Source of the DNA: an uncultured Lachnospiraceae bacterium
GTDB lineage: Bacteria > Bacillota > Clostridia > Lachnospirales > Lachnospiraceae
Direction: 5' to 3'
Length of the DNA: 20,602 nt
Assembly (NCBI GenBank): GCA_937877165.1
Contig: CALEFO010000167.1
Coordinates: 1 to 20,602, forward strand
The position numbers and the translations under genes were made by a program. Below the pieces are notes generated by a model. It was given only the letters and a program-made list of their open reading frames with translations, did no database searches and was not told where the DNA came from. Below are positions 13,881-20,602 of this stretch, one piece after another (position 1 is the stretch's first letter; each line of letters begins with the position of its first letter).

Positions 13881-15308
13881 CTACCGCAGATCCATCTGCC
13901 CGCTCCGGTATCTTTCCTGCAGCACCCTCTCCCGTTCCTCATGGTGCTCCTTATCCCGGTACATTCTCTTGTCGGCAAGGATACGAATTTCCTCCGCCGT
14001 GTTTCCCTCCTGTGGAAAAATGGCATAGCCGCAGCTGACATCCACGCAGATGCAGCGCCCGCTGATATCAAACGGCTGGCCGACGGCATCCCGTATCCGC
14101 TGCACCATCGTCTGACATAAATTCACATTCGTGTCTCCGACAAGGATCAGGACAAATTCATCCCCACCAATTCGAAAGGCCAGATCCGCACTGCGAATAC
14201 AGTTCTTAAGACGTCCTGCCACCGCACGCAGAAGCTGGTCACCTACGCTGTGACCATAGCTGTCGTTGACCGGCTTGAACAGATCCAGATCCAGATAGAA
14301 CATGGTAAAGCTCTGCCTGCGCTTTTCCATCCTCTCCAGTGCCTTTACCAGATACCGTTCATTAAACAGGTTCGTCAGAGAATCCGTATTGGCAAGATTC
14401 TCCAGCTCGTACTTCTGGCCTACATCCTGCGAAATCAGAAGTACCCTCGTCAGTTCTCCTTCTGTCCACTCAACCGGAATAACGCTCAATACCTTAAATC
14501 GCCTCTTGTCCATGGAACAGAACTCGAATTTGTAGATATCCTTTTCGGTGCGCAGTACCTCCCGCAGATGGTCCACGGACAGAAGATTGCTCATGGTCAC
14601 ATTCTCTCCGTTGATCAAAGCCACATATCCCGTATCCAGACGAAGCAGAAAATCGCGATAACTTCCGCCCGGCGCATAATCCGCCCGGTTGTCCATGTCA
14701 TAGAATTCATACCGGTCCTGACAGACATCGCAGACAACGAAGTTCTCCACCATGCGCGTGACACCCTGCAGAAGCTGATCCATGGCCTGGTTCTCCCGCC
14801 TCATGCGCTGACGCTCGGCCTCAGCCTCCATTTCCTCCATGATCACGCGGACGGCGAGCACCCACATCGGCCTGCCCTCATCGTCCGTCGATTCCTCCTT
14901 GAAGGTCCCGACCGAAATCAGCGTTCCCTTCCTGGTGATCAGGCAGTACCTGCCTTTGCCCCGCTCCTTTCGAAACTTTTCCATCGAGAACGGAAAAACA
15001 GGCGTATCACGGACAATCTTCCGGAAGGATCCTCCAGTGGCCTGAAGAAACTCCTCATAGCTAAACCCGAGATCCTCCAGAAAATATCCGCTGACTCCGG
15101 CGATGCTGAGTGCCTCGTCATAATACCCTGCTACTGTTCCGACCGGATCATTGCGGCTCAGCGCGTCCGTCAGGACCCACTTCGTGTGTTCATTCAGTTT
15201 ATGATTTCCGACTTCCATCAGCGCATGCTTCTGCTGCTGTTGCATTTCCGGGCTCTGATAGTGTTCTTCCACGGCAGTGCCTGACTTTCCGAATCCAAAG
15301 ACATCCAT
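13881..15308 (-). CDS. Diguanylate cyclase with N-terminal PAS-like sensor (GGDEF protein)
   Basis: 475 residues, soluble, no membrane segment. The C-terminal GGDEF domain (about 300-450) is complete: NTDSLTNLFNERYL, FYLDLDLFKPVNDSYGHSVGD, and the active-site loop RIGGDEF with GGDEF at 381-385. The product-inhibition I-site RxxD is also present (RSAD 372-375, five residues before GGDEF), so the enzyme should make c-di-GMP from GTP under feedback control. The N-terminal part has two PAS-like regions, about 55-160 (GYFLEDLGFSYEEFLQATGG) and about 190-295, joined by a helical linker; a CDVC pair (193-196) could bind metal or a redox cofactor, which is speculation. The Shine-Dalgarno is weak. No phosphodiesterase or PilZ partner is in the window. 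Confidence 0.9.
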   Translation of the reverse strand: MDVFGFGKSGTAVEEHYQSPEMQQQQKHALMEVGNHKLNEHTKWVLTDALSRNDPVGTVAGYYDEALSIAGVSGYFLEDLGFSYEEFLQATGGSFRKIVRDTPVFPFSMEKFRKERGKGRYCLITRKGTLISVGTFKEESTDDEGRPMWVLAVRVIMEEMEAEAERQRMRRENQAMDQLLQGVTRMVENFVVCDVCQDRYEFYDMDNRADYAPGGSYRDFLLRLDTGYVALINGENVTMSNLLSVDHLREVLRTEKDIYKFEFCSMDKRRFKVLSVIPVEWTEGELTRVLLISQDVGQKYELENLANTDSLTNLFNERYLVKALERMEKRRQSFTMFYLDLDLFKPVNDSYGHSVGDQLLRAVAGRLKNCIRSADLAFRIGGDEFVLILVGDTNVNLCQTMVQRIRDAVGQPFDISGRCICVDVSCGYAIFPQEGNTAEEIRILADKRMYRDKEHHEERERVLQERYRSGQMDLR

Positions 15309-15398
15309 TCATTTTCTATCCGCAGTCCCTGAAAACCACTGCTGAGAAAGGACCTGCGGCAGGAAGATTTTTCTTTATTTAAGTAGGCTACTCCGTCC

Positions 15399-15418
15399 AA
15401 AAAAGGCTGTCAATAGCC
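15399..15418 (-). terminator. Weak candidate terminator after the C-S lyase gene
   Basis: Minus strand GGCTATTGACAGCC forms a short stem (GGCT/AGCC) followed by TTTTTT. It lies 75 bases past the aminotransferase stop in the 184-bp gap 15309-15492. The stem is short, so this is tentative. Confidence 0.35.
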
Positions 15419-15492
15419 GCCTGGTTCCTTCCGCTTTACGGAACAGTTTTCTTCCCTCTTTCATTCATCCTTATGACGGCCTTCAGAGCATC

Positions 15493-16698
15493 TTACTGCT
15501 CCCCGCAGAAAACATACTTCTCCAGACGATGGAAGGCCTCTTCCATTCTCGCCTTCGGAAGCGCCAGATTCATCCGAATGGTATCCGGCTGGCCAAACGG
15601 AGAACCGTCCTGCCAGATAACGCCGACGTATATTCCGGCGCGGACAAGATCCGCAATGGTCTTACCGTTCCTCTGAAGCCATTCATGACAATCAAGATAC
15701 AGCATATAGGTTCCCTGCGGCCGGGCCACAGTCACTCCCTCGAAATGGTCTCTGATAAAACCCACGGCCCATTTCGCGTTCCCGCTAAGAACCTCACGAA
15801 GCTCTTCCAGCCACTCCTCACCCTCCGGCTCATAGGCACCGATCAGTGCATGCATGGAGAGCACATTCATCTCATTGTAATGGGACAGCTTGGACTGCTT
15901 AACAACGCGGTCCCGCAGATACTGACTATAAATAATATGATAAGAGCCAACCAATCCCGCCAGATTAAACGTCTTGGACGGTGCATAAGCCGCAATGACA
16001 CGGTTTCTTGCGTCCTCGGACACACTCTGTGTCGGGATGTGCCGGTTCCCCTCCAGAATCAGATCCGACCAGATTTCATCCGAGAACACAGTGCAGGCGT
16101 TCTTCCGGAAGACCTCCATGGCCTTTTCAATCTCTTCCCTTTCCCAGACACGGCCGCACGGATTATGCGGGGAACAGAACACGGCAAAATGGATATGATT
16201 TTCCCGGATCACGCGGTCCATGTCTTCATAGTCCATCCGCCAGACGCCCTGCTCATCCTTCTTCAGTGCCGATGTGGCAAGCGTTCTTCCGTTTTCCTTC
16301 ACGGCAAAGGAAAATCCGATATACGTCGGTGAATGAAAAAAGATGGGCTCTCCCGGTGCCGTAAACGCCTGGATCGCACTGCACAGGCACCCGAGCACGC
16401 CGTTCTCATAGCCGATTGCCTCCTTCGTCAGGCCGGTGACACCGTTTCTCTTCTCCTGCCAGCGAATAATAGAATTAAAATACTCCTCTGTCGGATCGAA
16501 ATAACCGAACATCGGATGCTGCGTTCTCTCAATGATGCGCTGCTGAATGGTCGGTGCCGTCGGGAAATTCATATCGGCCACCCACATGGGAATCCGATCA
16601 AACCCTTCCTTCACCGGTGCATCTGGAAACGGAATGACATCCACCGCAATGGAATCCTTATTGTGACGATCAATAATGGACGTAAAATCGTATTTCAT
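15493..16698 (-). CDS. patB: PatB/MalY-type PLP C-S lyase (aminotransferase class I/II fold)
   Basis: 401 residues, PLP-dependent. The start matches the PatB/MalY subgroup (YDFTSIIDRHNKDSIAVD, then IPMWVADMNFPTAPTIQQ). Schiff-base lysine is Lys242 in APSKTFNLAGLVGS; Asp207 (FSDEIW) and Asn179 (HNPCGR) complete the cofactor site. Such enzymes are usually cystathionine beta-lyases or cysteine desulfhydrases, splitting Cys-S conjugates to pyruvate, ammonia and a thiol; true aminotransferase activity cannot be excluded. ATG 16698 has AAGGAAG upstream; the open frame to 16839 is not homologous. It lies 130 bp after an M55 D-aminopeptidase on the same strand with no terminator between, so a peptidase-then-lyase route for sulfur-containing peptides or Cys-conjugates is plausible. 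Confidence 0.88.
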   Translation of the reverse strand: MKYDFTSIIDRHNKDSIAVDVIPFPDAPVKEGFDRIPMWVADMNFPTAPTIQQRIIERTQHPMFGYFDPTEEYFNSIIRWQEKRNGVTGLTKEAIGYENGVLGCLCSAIQAFTAPGEPIFFHSPTYIGFSFAVKENGRTLATSALKKDEQGVWRMDYEDMDRVIRENHIHFAVFCSPHNPCGRVWEREEIEKAMEVFRKNACTVFSDEIWSDLILEGNRHIPTQSVSEDARNRVIAAYAPSKTFNLAGLVGSYHIIYSQYLRDRVVKQSKLSHYNEMNVLSMHALIGAYEPEGEEWLEELREVLSGNAKWAVGFIRDHFEGVTVARPQGTYMLYLDCHEWLQRNGKTIADLVRAGIYVGVIWQDGSPFGQPDTIRMNLALPKARMEEAFHRLEKYVFCGEQ

Positions 16699-16828
16699 AG
16701 CTTCCTTTCTTACCACGCCTTTCGCAGCCTTATCATGCGCCGCTCTTCTTTTGTGCAATTTCAGATTTCCGGATACAGACAGAATGCCTGCGCACCATGA
16801 CTGTAATGCACGGTACAGTGACCTGAAA

Positions 16829-17620
16829 TCAGATTGCAAACAGGAAAAAGCGCTTCATTTCATAATAATCATCCGTTTCAAACCGTACTGTCTTCGCATC
16901 CAGACGCTGTGCCCCCGGATAATAGGAAAATTTTTCCGCGTCCTGATATTCCTTATATTCAATATCTGCACAGAAGTGCTCCGGAAGCTTTGGCAGGCAC
17001 GCGGACCAGTCGCCCGAAACCGCCTTTGCCATTCCCTCACGAATCAGCTGCAGAGCGCGCTCCGGCTGGATGGAAATGCTGGCGCCTCCCTGGGAACGAA
17101 TCACCGGAACCGCCGTAATCGCCGGGATCCGCCTCTTCGCCTCCGCGCACACGTCCGCATCACCGCTGATGAAAATCGTCGGAACTCCATAGTAGGCCGC
17201 ATAGTAGGCATTATAGAGAAATTCACTGCAATACTCGCCGTTCAGAAGCATCTTCTGGATATTCGGCTCCGAGGTATGTGCCAGTGGATTCCCTGTTGAA
17301 TACGCATGTGCATGATAGCCGACCATCGCGCAGGCGTCAAAACCAGTCGCAATTCCTGCCATCATCCCGTCAGGAGATTTATCCCATCCCCGCATCAAAA
17401 CCGCATTATCCGGAAGAAGCGACGGATCAATGTTCCGTGCCGAGCCGTGCCCGTCCCGCACCATAATCTCTGCATCCGGTCCAGCGCCCTGGCAGGCCGC
17501 CGCGGCCTCCCTCGACATCTGCGCGGCAAAGCGCTCATAACCGCTTCCACCCTCTGAAATCTCCGACCAGTCACAGATTCCGCAGGTTCCCTCAATATCC
17601 GAGCTGATAAACAAATTCAT
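16829..17620 (-). CDS. M55-family zinc D-aminopeptidase, copy 2
   Basis: 263 residues, with the DppA-type metal set intact: Asp8 and Glu10 (SSDIEG), His58 (RDGHGSARN), His103 (GYHAHA) and Glu133 (YCSEF), with catalytic His115 (LAHT). It is clearly paralogous to the product of 2832-3629, sharing NLFISSDIEGTCGI-like and PTIFxSGD stretches, but differs through the middle and C-terminus, so this is an old duplication or separate acquisition and not a recent copy. GGAAAGGAGAGCATC precedes the ATG. It sits between a DUF2232 membrane protein (54 bp upstream) and a C-S lyase (130 bp downstream), probably one transcript. Substrate is likely a short peptide with an N-terminal D-residue. Confidence 0.93.
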   Translation of the reverse strand: MNLFISSDIEGTCGICDWSEISEGGSGYERFAAQMSREAAAACQGAGPDAEIMVRDGHGSARNIDPSLLPDNAVLMRGWDKSPDGMMAGIATGFDACAMVGYHAHAYSTGNPLAHTSEPNIQKMLLNGEYCSEFLYNAYYAAYYGVPTIFISGDADVCAEAKRRIPAITAVPVIRSQGGASISIQPERALQLIREGMAKAVSGDWSACLPKLPEHFCADIEYKEYQDAEKFSYYPGAQRLDAKTVRFETDDYYEMKRFFLFAI

Positions 17621-17674
17621 GATGCTCTCCTTTCCGCTTTTTCCTCACGATTCTTTTGTTTTTATGACTGCTCC

Positions 17675-18661
17675 TTATATTTTCCCCAGAATCCTGTCAT
17701 GCAGGCTCAGGCTGATGTAAGCAAAACCGATAAATGCCAGCACATACGGCAGCCAGAACATGCACAGGACCGGGAGCAGCACTGCCAGAACCTTCGCCAT
17801 CCCCATTCTTCTTCGCAGATATCCTGCTCCGCCGATGACTCCGAAGCACACAAGATACAGATATCCGCAGGTTCCCAATGTCTGAACCAGATTTGCCACA
17901 TTCTGATTTTGCAGAGGATAAACCATCGAAATGAAATAGCACAAAAAAGCTGTCAGCGCCACAGCCCCCGTCCAGACCGGCGGATAGAACTGCAGAACCG
18001 GCTGCGGCTTCTGCACCGGAAATTTCAGCCGCCGCAGAATGATCAGGCTGAGTTCGTAAATGATAAGGCCCTGGATAACACCGAGAAGAATCATGGAGAT
18101 AATGTAAATCCGAAGAAGATAATCCTGGGTGAACACCGATTTCATGGCTTCGATCATGTCTGCGGCACCCGCGCCGGCTGCCGCCTGAGAGCCTGCCGTC
18201 AGCCCCTGTGAGCCATATACCTTCTCCACTGTCCCGAGCACCATCTGCTGCATTTCCCTGATGTCCGCCTGAACATTGATTCCGAACAAAGAAGCGAGAA
18301 CCACGCTGCTCAGAATGTTCGCAAGTGCCGAAAGGATCATCACCACAAAGAGTGTTTTGCCCGGATCCTTTTTCTGATTGAGCATTGCGCCAAAGACCAT
18401 TCCGATAAATGATTCACTTGCCGCATAGAAAAAGCCGCTGAAGGTCCCGCACAGAATTGCGATCAGTACTGTGACCGCAAATACCGGAAGGCTCTTCTTC
18501 CAGCCGTACTTCGCCGAGTAGGCAACCATCGGGATCGGGAACGCGAACAGGAATACCTCCTCCAGCATTCCCCCTGTCTGACGGTTCAGAAGGAGCAGCA
18601 AGCCGAAGATTGCAGCGATCATTGCCCCAAATGTAATTTCCTGTGTTTTTGAATTTTTCAT
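17675..18661 (-). CDS. DUF2232 (YybS-like) membrane protein
   Basis: 328 residues and about eight membrane segments. The N-terminus (MKNSKTQEITFGAMIAAIFG) and the repeated short hydrophobic helices with a FPIPMVAYSAKYGWKKS loop fit DUF2232. A soluble central loop (about residues 135-180, rich in Ala/Gly) is followed by further helices and a short basic end. Family members resemble substrate-binding S-components of ECF transporters and are of unknown function. The start is uncertain: AAAGG lies 14 bases before ATG 18661, rather far, but no closer in-frame start exists, and longer frames read into the non-coding gap 18662-18845. That 184-bp gap shows a short ACCGC/GCGGT hairpin and no gene. Confidence 0.75.
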   Translation of the reverse strand: MKNSKTQEITFGAMIAAIFGLLLLLNRQTGGMLEEVFLFAFPIPMVAYSAKYGWKKSLPVFAVTVLIAILCGTFSGFFYAASESFIGMVFGAMLNQKKDPGKTLFVVMILSALANILSSVVLASLFGINVQADIREMQQMVLGTVEKVYGSQGLTAGSQAAAGAGAADMIEAMKSVFTQDYLLRIYIISMILLGVIQGLIIYELSLIILRRLKFPVQKPQPVLQFYPPVWTGAVALTAFLCYFISMVYPLQNQNVANLVQTLGTCGYLYLVCFGVIGGAGYLRRRMGMAKVLAVLLPVLCMFWLPYVLAFIGFAYISLSLHDRILGKI

Positions 18662-18845
18662 AATATATGCAGGGGCCTTTCTTTTCTGTGTTTTCCCACA
18701 CCATCTCTCATCCTGCCTGTTCTCCGGGACAAAAACAAACAGGCGATCACCGCTTCCTGCGGTTTGAATACACCTGCACACGGCGTAGTTATATCACTTC
18801 CTGTGGATGAGGCGATGGGACTTGCCTGAAGAGTATCTGACAGCT

Positions 18846-19985
18846 TTAGCAAGTTTTCGAATGCGGAAGTCCATCCTTCAGCGGCTGCAGCTCACAATTG
18901 GCAAACAGCATCCGCACTGCCGCCTCGTATTCCGACCGGTTTCCCGCCTTATGGATTCCCTTGACATACCTTCCGGTATCGCAGAAGCTCTCCCCGAGAA
19001 AGGTCCACAGCTCCTTCATGCAGTTGATGCGTATTCTGTCATCGTGAAACTGCTCGTCATAGGCCGCATACAGAGTGTCATGGAATTCACGGAGGATTTT
19101 CTTATCCGGCTCTCTCCCCGTCACCAGATGTGTCACCAGATTCGGGTCAGACAGAAGGCCTCTCCCGATCATCACTCGGTCAAGCCCCGGAAATGTTTGT
19201 TCCAGATAGGCCAGATCTGCCTCCGTCCGGATATCCCCGTTGTAGCAAAGCGTAAGCGGCGGCAAAGCTTTTGAGGAAAAACGCCTGCACACTCCCCGTC
19301 CTGCCGCCTTTCCGGCTACGGAGTCGTTCCTGCTGCCGTACTGTTCACTCCCTGCGGGGATTTCCTCTGACGAAAAGCATCGTTTCTGCTCTCTGTGAAA
19401 GGCCATGGAAAAGGCCTCCAGCTCCGGTCTTCCCCGATAAAGCTCCTGCCGCGTCCTCGCATGCACGATCAGCTCCGAGAGCGGATACCGCTCATAAATT
19501 GCAAGGAGCTGCTCAAATTCTGCCGGATCCTCCCAGCCGAGTCTTGTTTTCACGGAAATCCGGATCGGATGTACTGTACCATCCTCTTCCGTTACCAGAA
19601 TGTTCTCCGCTCCCTCATAAATCGCATCCAAAAAGCGGTCCATCTCCTCCGGCGAGCGCAGCATACCGGAGCCCTTTCCCTTTGCCGTGACCGTTCCGAC
19701 AGGGCATCCGAGGTTCAGGTTGATTTCCATGTAGCCGAAAGCCGCCAGATACCGGGCGCAGAACAGGAACTCGTCCGCATGATTGGTCAGAACCTGAGGA
19801 ACTGTCGGAACGCCGGCATTGTTCTCCGGAAGAACATCTCTTTTTTCACGGGATTTAAGCTTTTTCGTATAGGTTGCCACGACGAAGGGCGTAAAATAGG
19901 CATCCATCCCGGGGAAAAACTGGTGATGGGCCTGCCGGAATCTGCAGCCGGTGATTCCCTCCAGTGGCGCAAAATAATACTTCAT
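18846..19985 (-). CDS. dus: tRNA-dihydrouridine synthase (Dus) with in-frame insert
   Basis: FMN enzyme that reduces uridine in tRNA D loops. It is 379 residues; relatives are about 310-330. The N-terminal YYFAPLEGITGCRFRQAH, catalytic Cys94 in NLNLGCPVGTVTAKGKGSG, Lys146 in RISVKTRLGW, His175 in LIVHARTR, and the FMN phosphate segment CYNGDI then VMIGRGLLSDP are all present. Between EAFSMAF and LPPLTLCYNGDI is an extra stretch of about 45 residues (about 197-243), Cys- and Arg-containing and unlike the family, encoded by a palindromic insert at 19267-19378. Downstream motifs remain in frame, so the gene may still work because this position is a surface loop between barrel elements. It starts 15 bp after thrH with a weak Shine-Dalgarno, so coupling is likely. 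Confidence 0.9.
   Translation of the reverse strand: MKYYFAPLEGITGCRFRQAHHQFFPGMDAYFTPFVVATYTKKLKSREKRDVLPENNAGVPTVPQVLTNHADEFLFCARYLAAFGYMEINLNLGCPVGTVTAKGKGSGMLRSPEEMDRFLDAIYEGAENILVTEEDGTVHPIRISVKTRLGWEDPAEFEQLLAIYERYPLSELIVHARTRQELYRGRPELEAFSMAFHREQKRCFSSEEIPAGSEQYGSRNDSVAGKAAGRGVCRRFSSKALPPLTLCYNGDIRTEADLAYLEQTFPGLDRVMIGRGLLSDPNLVTHLVTGREPDKKILREFHDTLYAAYDEQFHDDRIRINCMKELWTFLGESFCDTGRYVKGIHKAGNRSEYEAAVRMLFANCELQPLKDGLPHSKTC
19267..19378. repeat. 112-bp imperfect palindromic element inside dus
   Basis: The arms are GCTTTTGAGGAAA (19267-19279) and TTTCCTC-tgacg-AAAAGC (19361-19378), complementary except for a 5-base interruption. Inside them TCCCCG (19293-19298) pairs with CGGGGA (19355-19360). 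It is GC-rich in the centre. It encodes the extra Dus loop, with the two arms giving the related peptides RCFSSEE and RRFSSKA. It looks like a small mobile palindrome that landed in frame. Confidence 0.6.
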
Positions 19986-19999
19986 CTTTATATCAGATC

Positions 20000-20599
20000 T
20001 TACAGGGCTCTGCTGATTGCAGCAGCCAGCTCATCGAAGGTTTCATAGGCCGGAAGATCCGGGTTGTCCTTTTTGATCTGTTCCGTGGAGCGGAAAAGGA
20101 AGCCCGCCTTGCTGGCGCGGATCATCCCGAGATCATTGTAGGAGTCTCCGCTGGCAATGGTGTCAAAGCCGATGGACTGCAGTGCCTTTACGGTTGTGAG
20201 CTTCGAATTCTCAATCCGCATCTTAAAGCCTGTGATCTCTCCGGAAGGCGCAACCTCCAGGGAATTGCAGAAAATCGTAGGATATCCGAGCTTTGCCATC
20301 AGAGGACCTGCGAATTCTGAGAAGGTATCACTGATAATAATCACCTGCGTCTTTTTACGGAGTTCATCCAGAAATTCCTTTGCCCCGGGAAGGGGATCAA
20401 TATTCGCAATGGTCTCCTGAATTTCCTTCAGGCCAAGGCCATGCTCCTTCAGAATGCCGAGGCGCCACTTCATCAGCTTGTCATAATCCGGTTCATCACG
20501 CGTGGTCCGTTTCAGCTCCGGAATCCCGGATACCTGCGAGAATGCGATCCAGATTTCCGGTACAAGAACTCCTTCAAGATCAAGACATACAATATTCAT
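20000..20599 (-). CDS. thrH: ThrH-type HAD phosphatase (phosphoserine phosphatase/homoserine phosphotransferase)
   Basis: 199 residues, the size of Pseudomonas ThrH. The very diagnostic N-terminus CLDLEGVLVPEIWIAF is present, with nucleophile Asp7 and Glu9 in place of the second Asp seen in most HAD enzymes. Further ThrH stretches are TTRDEPDYDKLMKWRLGIL, the Ser/Asp motif IIISDTF (Ser90, Asp91), and GDSYND (151-156). The family hydrolyses phosphoserine and can move phosphate to homoserine, linking serine and threonine synthesis. The start codon is three bases from the right edge, so its ribosome-binding site and promoter are outside the window. It is followed by dus after 15 bp. Confidence 0.93.
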   Translation of the reverse strand: MNIVCLDLEGVLVPEIWIAFSQVSGIPELKRTTRDEPDYDKLMKWRLGILKEHGLGLKEIQETIANIDPLPGAKEFLDELRKKTQVIIISDTFSEFAGPLMAKLGYPTIFCNSLEVAPSGEITGFKMRIENSKLTTVKALQSIGFDTIASGDSYNDLGMIRASKAGFLFRSTEQIKKDNPDLPAYETFDELAAAISRAL

Positions 20600-20602
20600 C
20601 TG

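Noticed and set aside
13587..14120. Plus-strand open frame across the tRNA region
   Set aside because: It runs through tRNA-Arg, its terminator and the end of the diguanylate cyclase gene; no coding features.
14250..15284. 344-codon plus-strand open frame
   Set aside because: Antisense to the diguanylate cyclase, which has complete GGDEF and I-site motifs.
16699..16839. N-terminal extension of the PatB-like gene
   Set aside because: The extra 47 codons overlap the M55 stop, show no similarity to the family, and ATG 16698 has a good AAGGAAG.
1..20602. CRISPR array, prophage, transposase or defence island
   Set aside because: No spaced short repeats, integrase, transposase, toxin-antitoxin or restriction gene was seen; the only repeats are the palindromes and the 42-bp coding repeat.

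Overview
The window looks like a chromosomal segment of a gut-type Firmicute, most likely a Lachnospiraceae-like Clostridium relative. This rests on AGGAGG-type ribosome-binding sites, sigma-A-type promoters, moderate GC (by eye slightly above 50%), and families typical of Clostridia: YitT/DUF2179, DUF2232, ThrH, LiaF-like proteins and an M55 D-aminopeptidase. Species cannot be named from sequence alone.

Layout. (1) 1-3629 is a peptide-use module. A partial oligopeptide-binding lipoprotein gene on the minus strand is divergent from a plus-strand pair, an S58/P1 (DmpA-like) aminopeptidase and an M55 D-aminopeptidase. The shared 320-bp spacer holds a good sigma-A promoter, a GntR-like palindrome near its start point, and a GAAA-capped leader hairpin. 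(2) 3651-5749 (minus) is an ECF sigma factor, its translationally coupled putative anti-sigma factor, and two small membrane proteins, probably an envelope-stress operon. (3) 5918-6410 is debris: a truncated sugar ABC permease joined to the 3' end of another gene. (4) 6411-9248 has a terminator, two palindromes, ferritin with its own promoter, and a DUF5060/DUF4038/DUF5605 (GH140-like) glycosidase. (5) 9527-11560 is a PsiE-like membrane protein convergent with a beta-helix lipoprotein carrying a Gly/Pro/Asp repeat stalk. (6) 11717-13767 is a YitT-family protein, a 5'-truncated GH2 beta-mannosidase, and tRNA-Arg(CCU) with its terminator. (7) 13881-20599 (all minus) is a diguanylate cyclase, a PatB/MalY-type C-S lyase, a second M55 peptidase, a DUF2232 membrane protein, a Dus tRNA-dihydrouridine synthase with an odd palindromic in-frame insert, and ThrH.

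Two themes stand out. First, there are D-amino-acid peptide functions at both ends: two M55 enzymes, an S58 peptidase, a peptide-binding lipoprotein, and a C-S lyase beside the second M55. Recycling of peptidoglycan stem peptides or other D-peptides would fit, but this is inference. Second, carbohydrate genes have been cut down (ABC permease, GH2), and several palindromic elements are present, one of them inside the dus coding sequence. The sigma gene also appears to have an ACG where an ATG start would be expected. I see no CRISPR array, phage, transposase or obvious defence system.
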